This document shows, in pieces, positions 1-11,078 of a stretch of 64,000 nt of DNA. The stretch lies in assembly GCA_003508835.1 (NCBI GenBank), contig PUFA01000021.1, positions 9,774,501-9,838,500 of the forward strand, written 5' to 3'. The notes beneath the pieces were generated by a model. It searched no databases. It saw nothing but the letters and a program-made list of their open reading frames with translations, and was not told the DNA's origin. The translations under genes were made by a program, and so were the position numbers. The DNA is from Eonycteris spelaea. Its lineage: Eukaryota; Chordata; Mammalia; Chiroptera; Pteropodidae. Position 1 is the stretch's first letter. Each line of letters begins with the position of its first letter.

Positions 1-1602
1 TTACCCTAGTCTGGTTGTTCAACCTTTTCCCAGCTCCATGCCTATCTAAATGCTCCCTACATCCATCTTCCTCCAACGTGACAGCGAGGGACACTGAGAA
101 CATTTTCTGGAAAGCATCAATATGTTGACTGCATGCCTTTTGGGTACCAAATGCCATAGTGTGTATCATGTAGTATTCTGAAACAGTAAGGAGTGAGCTG
201 TTAACCTCAAGACCTTTATGATATAGTTGAGAGAACAGAACACACACTGAAGTATTTAGAATCCTTCTCATGGCAAGCCACAAAAATTGATCTCAACCCC
301 AGCTTAGGCAAAAGGGAAATGTCCTGAAAGACTGGTGAGGCTAAAGGAAGGGCAGAGGTGTGGACAGCTGGATGCAAGGCACACCTCTCACCAGGGCTCT
401 GCCCTGCTCCTTCTCATTTCTGTTACTCTCTCTGTATTGGCCTTTCCCTCAGACTGGCCTCTTTCAGAAGGTGACCGCCAAGCCTTCTAGCAACTCAGTC
501 TAATCTTGTGACCGTATTATGTAGAAAGTAACAATTGTGTGTAGTTCCAAATTCAAAAATTTGAGGGAAGGGTTCTGATTGGTGCAGCCTGATTCCTAGA
601 CCAATCAGCTTCCACTTTGTTGTCCAACTCTCATCAGGCATTGACACTGGCAGATGTTGGAGTGGGTGCCAGAGTTTGTTACAAAAACGAAAATAAAAAG
701 GCAGACTCCCTGCCAAAGTTATGGCAGGGAACAGGAGGGTTAGGGAGCACACTGGTAGGCCTAAAAGAATCTCAATTTGAAGACTGCCTGTCTTTGAGTA
801 GTTTTGCACAATTGGGGAGGACAGTAAGTTTGGGGTGAAGCCTGTAGATTGTGGGAGGCTGGCTGCGTATAATTTCTATTCTGTTTCAAAATCCTATTCT
901 TTTCCTTCATTCTTTTATTCAGTTGGCTCTACCCAGTTCTGCCTGGGTTGCTTCTTTAAAGGCCAGTTTCCTGCATAAGCAGCTCTTCTGAGATGGTGTT
1001 TCCGAATAGCACCTTGCTTACTGAAAGCACTAGATTTCTAACAAGTCACAGTAGTTTCTGACAGAATCTTTCTTTTGAAGGAAAGTGTGGGAAAGCAAGA
1101 GGGATAAAATGTCTATGTTTTCACTGAAGCACAGTCAGAATGAATAATTGAGAAATTGATACTGAATTCAGCACCATTATCTGAGCTGTTAGTCAAAAGA
1201 AGGTGGATGAGGTGTGGGTGTGTTTGTGGTTCCAGATGACAGGTGGAAGTTCTTGGATCTGTGTTTCTGTTAATGGTTCCATCCAACTGGATGATGAGGG
1301 CGAAATCCTCTTCTGGATGAGTAAAGCTGTTTTTCCAAAATGACACACTCAGAACAGGTAAATGATTACTCAAACGGTGTGATTTCAGGAAGAGATAAGG
1401 TTCTACCTCCAAAATTATATCCTTGTCTCCATGTTCAATGTCAAGATGACTTTGTCAGAGAAACATTTCTTTCTATAGTTAAAAAGACATAAAAATATTT
1501 CTAGAAAAGTTAGAACACTGATGTAAATTCATATTAAAATGTTAATAATTCATATCAAATGCTTTCCCATTTTCTTAAACTGGATGAGACATGCATACAA
1601 GT
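1..1602. other. Unassigned non-coding stretch
   Basis: No gene is visible. Positions about 380-660 contain two CCAAT-like motifs in opposite orientation (ATTGG near 579 and CCAATCA near 601) in a context that resembles an old mammalian interspersed repeat, but I cannot name the family. The two opposed open frames here (617-838 and 495-809) are short and have no recognisable domain. The rest is ordinary AT-rich sequence. Confidence 0.5.

Positions 1603-1667
<65 letters not shown>
1603..1667. repeat. Compound (GT)n(GA)n microsatellite
   Basis: About 23 GT units run directly into about 10 GA units. It is a typical mammalian compound dinucleotide repeat, probably polymorphic in length, with no coding content. 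Confidence 0.97.
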
Positions 1668-2471
1668 ATGATGAGAATGAATTAGGTTAAGGATGTGGAC
1701 CTCAAACTCTTCCTTACACACAATTTTGTCTAGAGCTGATTATAAATTAAATTCTCATTCCACTTCATGCCACTTACAAGTTATGTTTTTGAATGCGAAT
1801 TCTGTCTGCAAAATAATGACACAGAGTCAGAGTCAGACTATCTCAGAATATTTATGTCTCTGACTCTTTATTTTAACAATTTGTCTGGATATTAGCATTC
1901 GATGGAGCTAGTTCTCTCAAAACTTAATCCTTTCTAATGAGCACATATGATTTAACATTTTTCTCTCAAATATCTTGTTGTATAGCAGAAAAAATTTCCA
2001 CATTCCTTTCCCAACGTGACATCTGTCACTAGAGCATTATCTCCTTCAAATGATAACTTTTGGATACCGTTCACATCAGATAAGACCTGTTATTTAAGGC
2101 CCTTTGAGAAGACGGCCAATTAGAGACTGTTGAATAATACACACATCACTGAGGTTTCCTAGAAAGGGCTCAGTAATGGGGTTTTTGAGCTCCCTTACAA
2201 AGCATGGCGGGTTGCCTATTTTTAAAGGGATGTTTATTTTTGGAAATCTGTGATTCTCTTGTTAGCCTCACACTCCTTTGCTTGTAGTTGTTTCAAAGAA
2301 ATTTGAACCCTTGTCAGGCTATCTCTATAAGGCCACTTACTTTTCTTTCCCCGTGGGTCAGTTGAGAGAAAGAATTAAGTAAAAATAGGCTTAATAAAAC
2401 TATGCTTGATTCAACTGACTTCAAATCAAGAGTCCATCAAATTTCCATTAATGAATTACTTCATTAGTCCC
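1668..2471. other. Unassigned AT-rich stretch
   Basis: I see no gene and no repeat that I can name. No open frame here is long enough to be of interest. Confidence 0.5.
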
Positions 2472-3083
2472 TCTATTCAGCAAATATTTATTGATGGCTT
2501 ATGCATCAAGTACCACCATCAACACAATAGATAAGTTTTCTACTCTTATTGGACAATACACAAATAGACAAACCCATATGAACATACACATGCAAAAAAA
2601 CATCACATGGTAAGAAAGTGCCAGGCTGAGAATTCTCCCAGGGTAAAAAATTAGCGACCAGGTCAGCATCTTAGTTGAGGGAACTAGAGAGAGTCCCTTT
2701 TAGGAGGGGCCACTTATTTGAGGTCTGTATGACCAGAGGAGTTGGGCTTGTGGAGACCTAGAAAGAGCATTGAGGGCAGAGAGAAGAATTGCTTCAAAGG
2801 CCCCACGTGGGAATAGGTTTGGCATATTGGATGAATAGAAAGAAGGTCCCCGTGACAAAGCTCAGAGAGAGACACGCAGAAAAGGGGGCAGGACCAAGAT
2901 CACAGACAACTGCGTGTGTAGTCAGGGGAAGGAATTTAGGTTTTAAGTGCAATGAAAAGCCATCAGAGAGCTTTAAGCAGAGAAATTTCATGACCTAATT
3001 CCATTTTTCAGTGAAAAATAGGTTATAGAAACCAAGAGTGGAAGTAGGGAGATCAATTAGGAGGAAAATATAGTAGGCTAGGC
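2472..3083 (-). mobile_element. L2 LINE relic, first part
   Basis: The plus strand begins with the reverse complement of the L2 3' tail (CAGCAAATATTTATTGATGG) and continues with the diagnostic antisense L2 string: a block like CAAAGGCCCCACGTGGGAAT, then GAAAAGCCATCAGAGAG, and then a segment like GTGGAAGTAGGGAGATCAAT. The element therefore lies on the minus strand. L2 is an extinct CR1-like retrotransposon, and the reverse-transcriptase reading frame is thoroughly broken here. The copy is interrupted at 3084 by a hAT element and resumes near 3425. Confidence 0.85.
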
Positions 3084-3416
3084 CAGTGCCTCCAATGCAG
3101 GGTACACATAGTCCAGAGAATGTGCAGGAAAATCTCTTAGCACAGAGAAAAAAATTAGTAGGGGTATGTATTTGTGTGTGTGTGTGTATACTGTATATAC
3201 TATATAGACACACATATATGCATATGTGCACATGTATATATATGTATATATTTAACTTTTTTCTTTAAAATTTGTTTCCATAGTACAATATGAATAACAT
3301 ATGGATACCATAGGCCATACATTTTTCGTAAATAAATCAACATACATATTAGGGTAAGGTGTGCTCAAAAATATTTTATTGCCGAATGTATAATTCAAAA
3401 GTTTTGGAAGTCACTG
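3084..3416. mobile_element. Non-autonomous hAT-type element inside L2
   Basis: The element begins CAGTGCCTCC and ends with the inverted match to CAGTGACTTCC, giving short terminal inverted repeats of the hAT pattern. The eight bases before it (GGCTAGGC, 3076-3083) and after it (GTCTAGAT, 3417-3424) both carry central CTAG, the typical hAT target-site form. L2 sequence resumes on the other side. The middle has expanded into a TG/TA-rich tract (about 3172-3255). There is no transposase frame. The family name is not determined. Confidence 0.7.
3172..3255. repeat. TG/TA-rich low-complexity tract
   Basis: Alternating TG followed by TA/CA runs, lying inside the hAT-type element. Opposed open frames reading histidine/threonine/isoleucine runs here are artefacts of the repeat. 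Confidence 0.85.
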
Positions 3417-3424
3417 GTCTAGAT

Positions 3425-3545
3425 GTCAGAGGATGACGGCTTAATGTGCAGGAGGTAGAGAGCAGCAGATACATTTGGGATAAGGCCCGAAGGTGAAATG
3501 AACGAGAATAGTTGATGAGTTGGGTTGTGCTGGACGCAGTGTAGG
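3425..3545 (-). mobile_element. L2 LINE relic, resumed part
   Basis: After the hAT element the plus strand continues with sequence that fits the next part of the antisense L2 consensus (a GATGACGGCTT block followed by purine-rich text). The match is weaker than in the first part. It is assigned mainly by continuity across the insertion. Confidence 0.55.
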
Positions 3546-5264
3546 CCATGATAACACATGTGGCTCACGACACAGCCCGGCCCTCAGAGAGCCTTGCGGC
3601 CCTGTCGTATTTTCTTGACTGGGGACTGAGGGTGTGTCAATTTTCAAATTTTTTGCTTACTCGTTGTTTTCACAGGCACTACAGTTCATATTTTCTCGAA
3701 GGAGAAAATAAACTTCATTGCGGGGCCGGCTACCTCTTTGTACAACTCTGGGGGTCCCCATTAGCATTACATTCCCTGCGTCAGTCGTGTTCTGTGGGGC
3801 TGTGCTCCAGGACAAACGGTTCAGAGTTATACACTGAAAAAACGCTGCGTGTGCATCTTCAAGAGGCTTTTCCAGCAGAGTGAGTCTGGTTTAGGTTATG
3901 CCTTCCCTCCACCTCCCCAGCCCCCTGGAATGAGAGTTTTTACTTGAGACTATAAAAGCCAAGAAATAATTTGAGAGTCACTCACTCACTTGATGGCTGA
4001 GAGCTAGGACTCGAGGAGGAGAAGCAGATTTCAGGTGGGATTCGCAGCCAAAAACAGGTTCTCGTTATCTTCACTGAATATGGTTGTAAAAGTGTGTCAC
4101 CTGCGGTATGGTGATTTCTACGTGTGATCTGCTTTTGCCCTTTGCCAGGCTTGATGTGGCACATAATACCTGACCTTCCTGTCTCCTCCATGACCCCCCA
4201 TAACCCACCACACTGAAAGCATCAGTGAACTGTATTAAACTTGGTGAACTTGTTGTCTCCAGAAGGTATTTGTCCTTTCCTGAGTCTCCTCTCATCTTGG
4301 CATTCAGAGAGTTTTTCTCTCAAACAGCCTTGAACTTGGCTTCACCTGGCTCAGCCTCCTTCATCACAGGAGACTTTAGGGTGCTCTTTGAACGGTCTTC
4401 TGGACAAACTGAATCCTTCGCTGAGATGGAATTCGTGCACCAACTTCTACAAAGATAAAATTTACTCTATGTTTTCTACAATGAGATTGCAATGATTATT
4501 ATAGTTAATGATATATTGTTGAATTTCAAAAAAACTGACCAACAAATGAACTTTTGCAATATAATCTGTATTTATGTTAGAGATCATCTTTGTCTATTAA
4601 TGCACCATGTAGCCTTTGGTTAGTTGCTGAAAGCACAGTGTATTCTATTCTAGGATGAAGAACACAGATTTTTTTTTTCTCTAAGAAATAGGAAAATTAT
4701 CTTTTATAATGTAGTTTTTCATGGGAAGCAAAGCATGAGGCAAGAAGGGTAGATGTTGTTATTATTCCAGTAAGAAAATTTGCGTTATAGTAGGTTAAAA
4801 CTCTTTTAAATAAAGACATAAAGTCATTGTTTCTTTAAAAAAAAAAAAAGCAGGAGAAAAACTACTCTGCCATTTTGTTTCTGCGGTTGTCCTTGGGAGG
4901 GGTCTAAGTGTTCGTTCTGTGTTTTGGTCTGAATGTTTGAGCAGCAGTAGAGAAAACCACCTCTGCCCTCTAATGACTGAGAAGCAGACCAAGAACATTG
5001 AACGGAGATGCACAATGTGACTCGACACTTGGTGAATTGATGGTTGGAAGCCAAGCAGAGAATTCATCCTTTCACCTGACAAATGCGATTTGTGGCCCAA
5101 TTATAAGAGCCAGAGCAGTTTTGGAGTTTGAGTAAAAAGGTGAAAGCATAGATTGAGAATGTAAAACCTTGAGGGTTGGGCAGCTGTCATGCTGTCTGAC
5201 TGCCTCATACATTTCAAACAGTCTTACCCGGTCTGGAGAATTCCCCACCTGTGTTTGTTTTCCA
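3546..5264. other. Unassigned stretch with a CpG-richer block
   Basis: Positions 3548-3890 have more CpG than their surroundings and a 111-codon open frame on the plus strand (3548-3883) with no recognisable domain. The remainder (3900-5264) includes a short A-run near 4838 and AT-rich text. No gene, exon or nameable repeat was seen. Confidence 0.45.
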
Positions 5265-5720
5265 ATATTAAAGAAAATTACCACAAACGCAGTAGCTTAA
5301 AAGACAGAAACTTATTACCTGATAGTTTTGAGATCAGAGTCTAAGATCAGTCCGTTTGGGTTAAATCAAGCCAACCCAGCTGCATGTCTTCGGAATTTCT
5401 AGAATCTGTTTCCCTGCCTTTTTTAGCTTTTAGAGGCTGCCTATGTTCCTTAGCGCGAGGCTCCATTCACTGTCTTCAAAGCCAGGCCATGGAATTTTCA
5501 AATCTCTCTCTCTCTGTCCTAGTCTTCAGTCTTCCCATCTCCTTCTCTCTTATTCTGCTTCTCCTGCCTCCCTCCCATAAACACTTCAGTGATTAGATAA
5601 GACCCACTGGACGATCCATGATAATTTTGCCCTCTGAAGATCCTCAATCACATCTGCAAGTCCCTTTTGCTCTGTAAGGTTCTCAGGTTTTGGAGACAGA
5701 ATCTGGAAGTCTCTAGTGCC
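5265..5720 (+). mobile_element. MaLR-type (MLT1/MST) LTR relic
   Basis: The order of motifs follows the forward consensus of mammalian MaLR LTRs: ATTACCACAAACGCAGTAGC, then a run like CAGAAACTTATTACC, then CTTTTAGAGGCTGCC, TCTTCAAAGCCAGG and a pyrimidine-rich middle. Ends are diffuse and no target-site duplication is visible. It is a solo LTR with no internal region. MaLR elements are non-autonomous relatives of ERVL. Confidence 0.75.
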
Positions 5721-6719
5721 ACTGTTCTGTGTACCACACCACCTTTCAGTCCAGAAGCTCTCTCTCTCAGCTTCCTTTGCCAAGGCTGGGACCAAGGGGA
5801 GACACTCACCTCAGGGGAAAAAATTAAAGAAGTGCAAAAAACTCAGCAACCATGATAATATTTTAATGCAATATTTTTTAAAAAAAAAAATTTAAGACTC
5901 AACGATAGACAAAATTTTAAATGAAGACAGGATTGGCATTACAGAGATTTTCTTTTTTCCCTTTGGCTCCAAGATGTCTTGGCATGGCGATATCCCTTGC
6001 AAATAACCAAATGACCTAAACTGAAACTTGGGATACATTGGTGCTGGGCGTGCGTATAGAAAGAACAAGGAAAAGGAAGCAGGGGGTATGCACGTGGCTT
6101 TCGTGCTGGCTTGGTTGGGAAGCTGGCGACTGAGAGAAGAAAGGCGGAAAGCAGGGCTGGCCTCAGAGGTGGGAGCTGCTGTGCTTTGGGACCATGTCAG
6201 TAGGCTGTGGGCCACAGGATAATGTAACTTAGTTTTTGTGTCTGGTCACATAGCCAACCTATAAACCTATTCCCCGAATCATCTGAAGATTCTGAGAACT
6301 ACCTATTATCCTTGACTAAATCCCTTTTCTGCTTGCCTAGTCAATTTGTGTTGTTAGCAACTAACAACCCCAAATAATGTGATTTATCACAATAAGAACC
6401 ATCTAATTTGGTTGGGATAGCCAAGCCAAAGCCACAGGCATGCATCAATGTTTAAAGAGCAGCATGGCGGTACCTTAATCAAGGAAATAAAGCATGAACA
6501 CCTCATCTAAGAACCCGACTCTAATATTCTCTAGAGTATAAAAATAAAATCTTTACTTCTGTGTTCCTCACCTGGATACTTTCCCAGTTCCAAATTAGTA
6601 GCTTATTTGGGGCTTTATTAGTAATAAGAAGATATTGACTTTTCCTTTGCTCACTGAATAACAGATCAATTCCTGTTGGAATTATACATGAAGTGCTAGA
6701 AGGTACTTCCTGATGTGAG

Positions 6720-6764
<45 letters not shown>

Positions 6765-7179
6765 CAATCTCTCATCTTAATACAGGAGTACAATTGTTTG
6801 TGGTTCTAAATTTCCAGACTTTAACTTCTGGTTCTTAACTGAACATATTTTCTTTAGAGGGCCAAAGATGGTGTTGTGACAACTTACGCCAAAATTCTCA
6901 GAGGATAAGTGACTTTGTTGCTCCATTTTCTTTTTTTTCCAGAGTTTTTCTTTAACGGCTTTCATTTCCTTTTTTTAACCTAAAACTATTTGATTAAATT
7001 GACTATATATTACAGCCAACAATGCAGTTAGAGGATAATGCCTTTAATAAAAGTGATTATTAATATGTCACAAATCTGAGTCTAGTAGAAAATAGATAAA
7101 AAATAAGCAAATGGTGAGATTACTAATCCTAGTGGTTGAGGTGCAATTGGCTGTCGGCTGCTTTTCTGGATGTTTGGAC
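5721..7179. other. Unassigned stretch
   Basis: No gene and no nameable repeat apart from a short A-run near 5881-5890 and the CT microsatellite listed separately. Opposed open frames at 5892-6215 and 6028-6222 overlap each other and have no domain signature. Confidence 0.5.
6720..6767. repeat. (CT)n microsatellite
   Basis: A near-perfect CT run of about 48 bases with one interruption (TTCT) in the middle. Confidence 0.97.
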
Positions 7180-7475
7180 AGTTTATGCTGTTTTAGGAAG
7201 ATTTCTCTGGTAGTGGTGGGCTGAGAGGCTATTTTATACATGGTGGCAAAGGAAGGATTCTCTGATAACAGGACTTAGGGGATATGAGCATACCTAGGGA
7301 AAGCGGTTTCCAGGCCGACAAAACAGTAAATGCAGAGTTGAGGCAGGAGCTAGCACGGCATGTTTGAGGAATGGCAAGGAGCCCAGTGACGCTGGGGAGG
7401 AGAGCCCCAGGGAGGTGGTAAGGAATAAGGTCCGCGAGGGGAGAGAAGAGGGGGAAAGGTCATATAGGACATATA
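7180..7475 (-). mobile_element. L2 LINE relic
   Basis: The plus strand carries the antisense L2 pattern: AGAGTTGAGGCAGGAGC, then GGCATGTTTGAGGAATGGCA, then a GGGGAGAGAAGAGGGGG block. It aligns in order with the other L2 copies in this window and lies in the same (minus) orientation. It is strongly diverged and non-functional. Confidence 0.75.
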
Positions 7476-8317
7476 TCTTTCATATCTCTCATAGGATTGG
7501 CTTTCTTCTGGGAAGATAACAGGTTTAACTCTAATCTTTGGACCCAGCACTCACCACCCCAAATATTATCTTTTTCCCTTTTGTATTTTATTTTTCTTCC
7601 CTCTGGTGTGGGTCTGTAGCTACATTCATTTTTCCCTTTATTAAACTGCGAGAACCACTTGCAGGAATGATGTATAGATCAGCTATTTCTGTAGGCAGGT
7701 TGCCTTAGCAACAGGGCAAATCTTACTCATTTCTGTACAGCCTTATCAATAAAGCAGCCTCATAAGAGACGAACGCTCACATCATTAAATGTCTGCTATG
7801 CTTTTTCTCCGTTCCTTAACCATAATTCTCAGATTGCTAATTGACGAATGCCAATTGACCAAATGACTCCACAGTAGAGGACGCCAGGGAAGGAAACATA
7901 ATAAAAAGATCCATAGCAGTCACCCCAAGTTACCGTATTGTTATGGTTTCCTAGTTGTATCATGGCACATTCTTATCCTTCTGGGCACAGGCATGCAGGT
8001 TCCATGTTGAACACCTGGCATCCATTTAGACTGGCCAATATCCATCACCTCACAAGCCTCGGGTGATAACAGCAGTGTTTGGAAGGAGAAAGTGTCTCCA
8101 GTCTTGCCACCCCCAGTCTGGGAATGAGCAAGTACATGAGTTCCTGCAGGGGAAGAAGGAAGTAAAGTAAACACATCTCAAACCCTTCAGGTTAAAACTG
8201 AAGGCACCTCCTACCACTGAAATAAAACAACTTCTGGTAAAAACAGGAATATGAACTAAAATTTTTTTTGTTATAATAGTTGTATTTCTTGTCTAAAATA
8301 TAAGAAATTTAAGGAAG
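7476..8317. other. Unassigned stretch
   Basis: No gene or nameable repeat. A minus-strand open frame at 7941-8174 has no domain signature. The segment ends at the target-site duplication of the next LTR. Confidence 0.5.
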
Positions 8318-8852
8318 AAGCTCTGTGTTAGTTCAGAGAAACAGTATATATATCTCTATATCTTTCTCTATACACACATATGTGTATACACACATACACA
8401 CACACACACATATATACATGTGCATGTTTACATATATTTATTTATCTATCCAGCATCTATTTATGATTGATTGATCAATTGACTGAAATTGGCTTACATG
8501 ATCCCGGGGACTGGAAAGTCCACAATTAGTAGGGCAGCCTGGGAGGCTGGAAGACCAGGTAAGAGTTGATATTGAGTCTTGAGTCTGAAATTTGAAGGGC
8601 AGTATTCAGAAGCAGGCGGATTTCTATCTCACAGCCTTGAGGAGAATTTCTTCTTCTCTGAGGAACCTCCAACTGATTGGATGAGGCCCATCATGTTAAG
8701 GAGAGTGATCTGCTTTACCCAAAGCCCATTGACCTAAGTGTTAATCATGTCCACAAACTTGTTCATGGCAACATCTAGAATGGTATTTGACCCAATAGCT
8801 CAGCACCAAAGCCTAGCTGAGTTGTCACATAAGATTAACCATCACAAAGCTC
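8318..8852 (+). mobile_element. Solo LTR with AAGCTC target-site duplication
   Basis: The element proper runs from 8324 (TGTGTTAG) to 8846 (CCATCACA). It is bounded on both sides by the same six bases, AAGCTC (8318-8323 and 8847-8852). Inside are the expected forward motifs of an old mammalian LTR: a GAGAAACAG start, AATTGGCTTACATGATC, CAACTGATTGGATGAGGCCC and AACATCTAGAATGGT. A CA/TA microsatellite (about 8342-8420) lies near the 5' end. There is no internal retroviral region. The class is ERVL/MaLR-like and the exact family is undetermined. Confidence 0.8.
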
Positions 8853-9309
8853 AAAACAAGAGATTTGATTTTGATAGTTCTAGTTTTCTAAATTTCTTTT
8901 TTTTTTTAAACGTGAGGCAATAAAAAAGAAGTGAAACTAGGATGTAAAAGAGATATGACAGCTAGAATAAAAGTGATTTTAATCATTCTAGTAACTTCCT
9001 TACCCTTCATTTTTTTTCATTTTCTTAATTACAGCACTTTTATATGGTAAAACCATGAGGGAAGCATATTAGTCGGCCGATGAATCAGAATTGGCTTCAT
9101 AATTAATTTACATGGTGCTGTTGACTTAAAAAATAATCTTATACTTTGAGAACAGAAGATAATTACCTATCCTGGATAAAATGAAAATCTGTGTAGTTTG
9201 ATACTTTTTCAGCTAAGATAATTAATGCCTTTCATTAATGTGCTATGGTTTGCTTGAACAAAAGATGAAGGCCTTTGACAATAAGAGTATGTGAAAAGAC
9301 TAAAATTAA
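8853..9309. other. Unassigned AT-rich stretch
   Basis: No gene or nameable repeat. There is a short T-run near 8899. Confidence 0.5.
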
Positions 9310-9510
9310 TGGATTAAACAGCATAACCAGAATCAAACACTGACCTAGGGGTTGCTGTGAAAGCATTTTGCAGATGTGGTTGGCCTCTACAGTCAACTGG
9401 CTTTAAGTCAAGGAGATTACCCTTGATAATGTGGATGGGCCTTATCCAGTCAGCTGACTTAAGTTTGTATTAAGAGCAAAGAGTGAGGTTTCTATCATTC
9501 AAATAAAAAA
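9310..9510 (-). mobile_element. Same LTR family, inverted; first half
   Basis: The motifs TTGCAGATGTGGTTGG, GATTACCCTTGATAATG, TGGGCCTTATCCAGTCAGCT and AAGAGTGAGGTTTC are the reverse complement of the middle and 3' half of the LTR family seen at 8324-8846. The LTR therefore lies on the minus strand. It stops near 9510, and the other half appears near 10890. Confidence 0.65.
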
Positions 9511-9719
9511 AATATATCCATTTCTTCTAGATGTCCAATTTGTTGGTATATAATTGCTCATAGTATTTTTTATAATCCATTATATTTCTGTAAATGCATC
9601 AATATTTTTATATTGGTTACATATTGAAATGATAATATAGGGACATACTGGGCTAAATAAAACATATTATTAAAATTTTAAAGAAGCCCTCAGGTTTCCT
9701 ACATGAAGAAAATATGCCT

Positions 9720-9890
9720 CAAAACTGTAACATGGAAATCCTGTCTGCCAAAACCTAGAACCTACCTGGATGTTCTTCAATTTAGGAGTAGGTAAAACCA
9801 AATAAACACGCCGTGGTCATTCCATATAATAGAAGAACATTACTCAACAGTATGGAGTGTACACCAATATACACAACAGCATGGGGAATG
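9720..9890 (+). mobile_element. Old L1 (L1M) 3' fragment
   Basis: Sequence such as TGGATGTTCTTCAATTTAGG, followed by a block ending in TCCATATAATAGAAGAACA, follows the sense-strand pattern of old L1 3' regions (spectrum of 'wait for a new site' relics present in all placental mammals). It runs into a TG microsatellite. No frame is conserved. Confidence 0.65.
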
Positions 9891-9933
9891 CGTGTGTGTG
9901 TGTGTGTGTGTGTTGTGTGTGTGTGTGTGTGTG
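9891..9933. repeat. (GT)n microsatellite
   Basis: Two GT runs separated by a single TT step. It produces a histidine/threonine frame on the minus strand that is not a gene. Confidence 0.97.
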
Positions 9934-10889
9934 AATGAGAGAGAGGGAATGAGAGACAGGTAGGTTTTACAATTAGCACCTAAGCCATAAATCCACTGAG
10001 CTTTCAGATATTTACAAATAATGACAAAAGAACCAGCAAAACAGGGCTACTGAAGTTTTATTTGCACAAAGAACCTAAGATATTGGTAATGTAAGAGATG
10101 TGACTAAAACAGAAGTTACAATGAGGAGTCAACAAAGCAATTGAATTGTAAGTCAGAATTAACAGAAAACAGAGGGAAAAGCAATCACAGGTCTTTAGTA
10201 ATTCCATGGAACACATCATTCCTTGAAACAGAGGGTGGAATATGAGAGTGGAATTTCCCAGAATTCTGGGGAGGCTACTTATTTCTTAATTTGTTATTTA
10301 TCCATCCATCCATCCATTTATTCATTCATCCACTCATTCATTCCCTGCTTTGCTGCACAAAGGATTTGATGTGGTCTTCAATAGTGTCAGCAACAAAAAA
10401 GGAAATAGTATAAAATTTAAACATTTTTTAAAAGTAAAATTAATGAGTAGAGATGAGGTAGCAGGACTGGGGGAAATAAGAATGATTGTTACAATATAAT
10501 AACCATACCTGACCTTTCCAGTTACCAAAGCAAAAAAAAAAAAAGAACAGAATCAGTTATACAATTTGCATTGTCTGCAAAAGGAGAACGCAGGAGGAGC
10601 AAAATGGTTTTTTGCCTTAAAAACTGAAAATTAGTTGAGGATAGTCACACGAGAGGCACCGAGTGATGTAATTCATTTCGTACTTAAATACAATCCAATA
10701 TACATAAATAGAACTGTCTGTTTCACACAGCAAGTTCTAATATCCTCCCTTAACTTAAGCTAAAGGCATAATAAAGCATAAGCATGAGAATGAAAATCTG
10801 GGAATGGCCAAGAATATGTGGTTTAGTTTACAGCTGTCTTATCTTCTGGATGTATTTGTTAAGACAGAAAAGAAAAAAAAGAAAGAAAA
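9934..10889. other. Unassigned stretch inside a split LTR
   Basis: This is part of the material separating the two halves of the inverted LTR. It holds a CATC/CATT tetranucleotide tract (about 10302-10343) and an A-run near 10533. No gene was seen. Confidence 0.45.
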
Positions 10890-11078
10890 AAATCTTGTTT
10901 GAATTTCCAGCCTGCCAGCTCTCCTATGGGTTTCAGACCTGCCAGCCTCCACAATCACGATTCCTTAAAATAAGTTTCTGGAAAAAATATATATGTACAC
11001 ACATGTACATATTCATACATATATGTATATCTCCTACTGGTTCTGTTTTTCCTGAGTACTCTGAATGGTACCCACAGT
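10890..11078 (-). mobile_element. Same LTR family, inverted; second half
   Basis: The motifs TCAGACCTGCCAGCCTCCAC, ATTCCTTAAAATAAG, a TA/CA-rich tract and CTCCTACTGGTTCTG reproduce in reverse the 5' half of the LTR at 8324-8846, including the position of the TA/CA tract. Together with 9310-9510 it makes one LTR on the minus strand. Confidence 0.7.
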
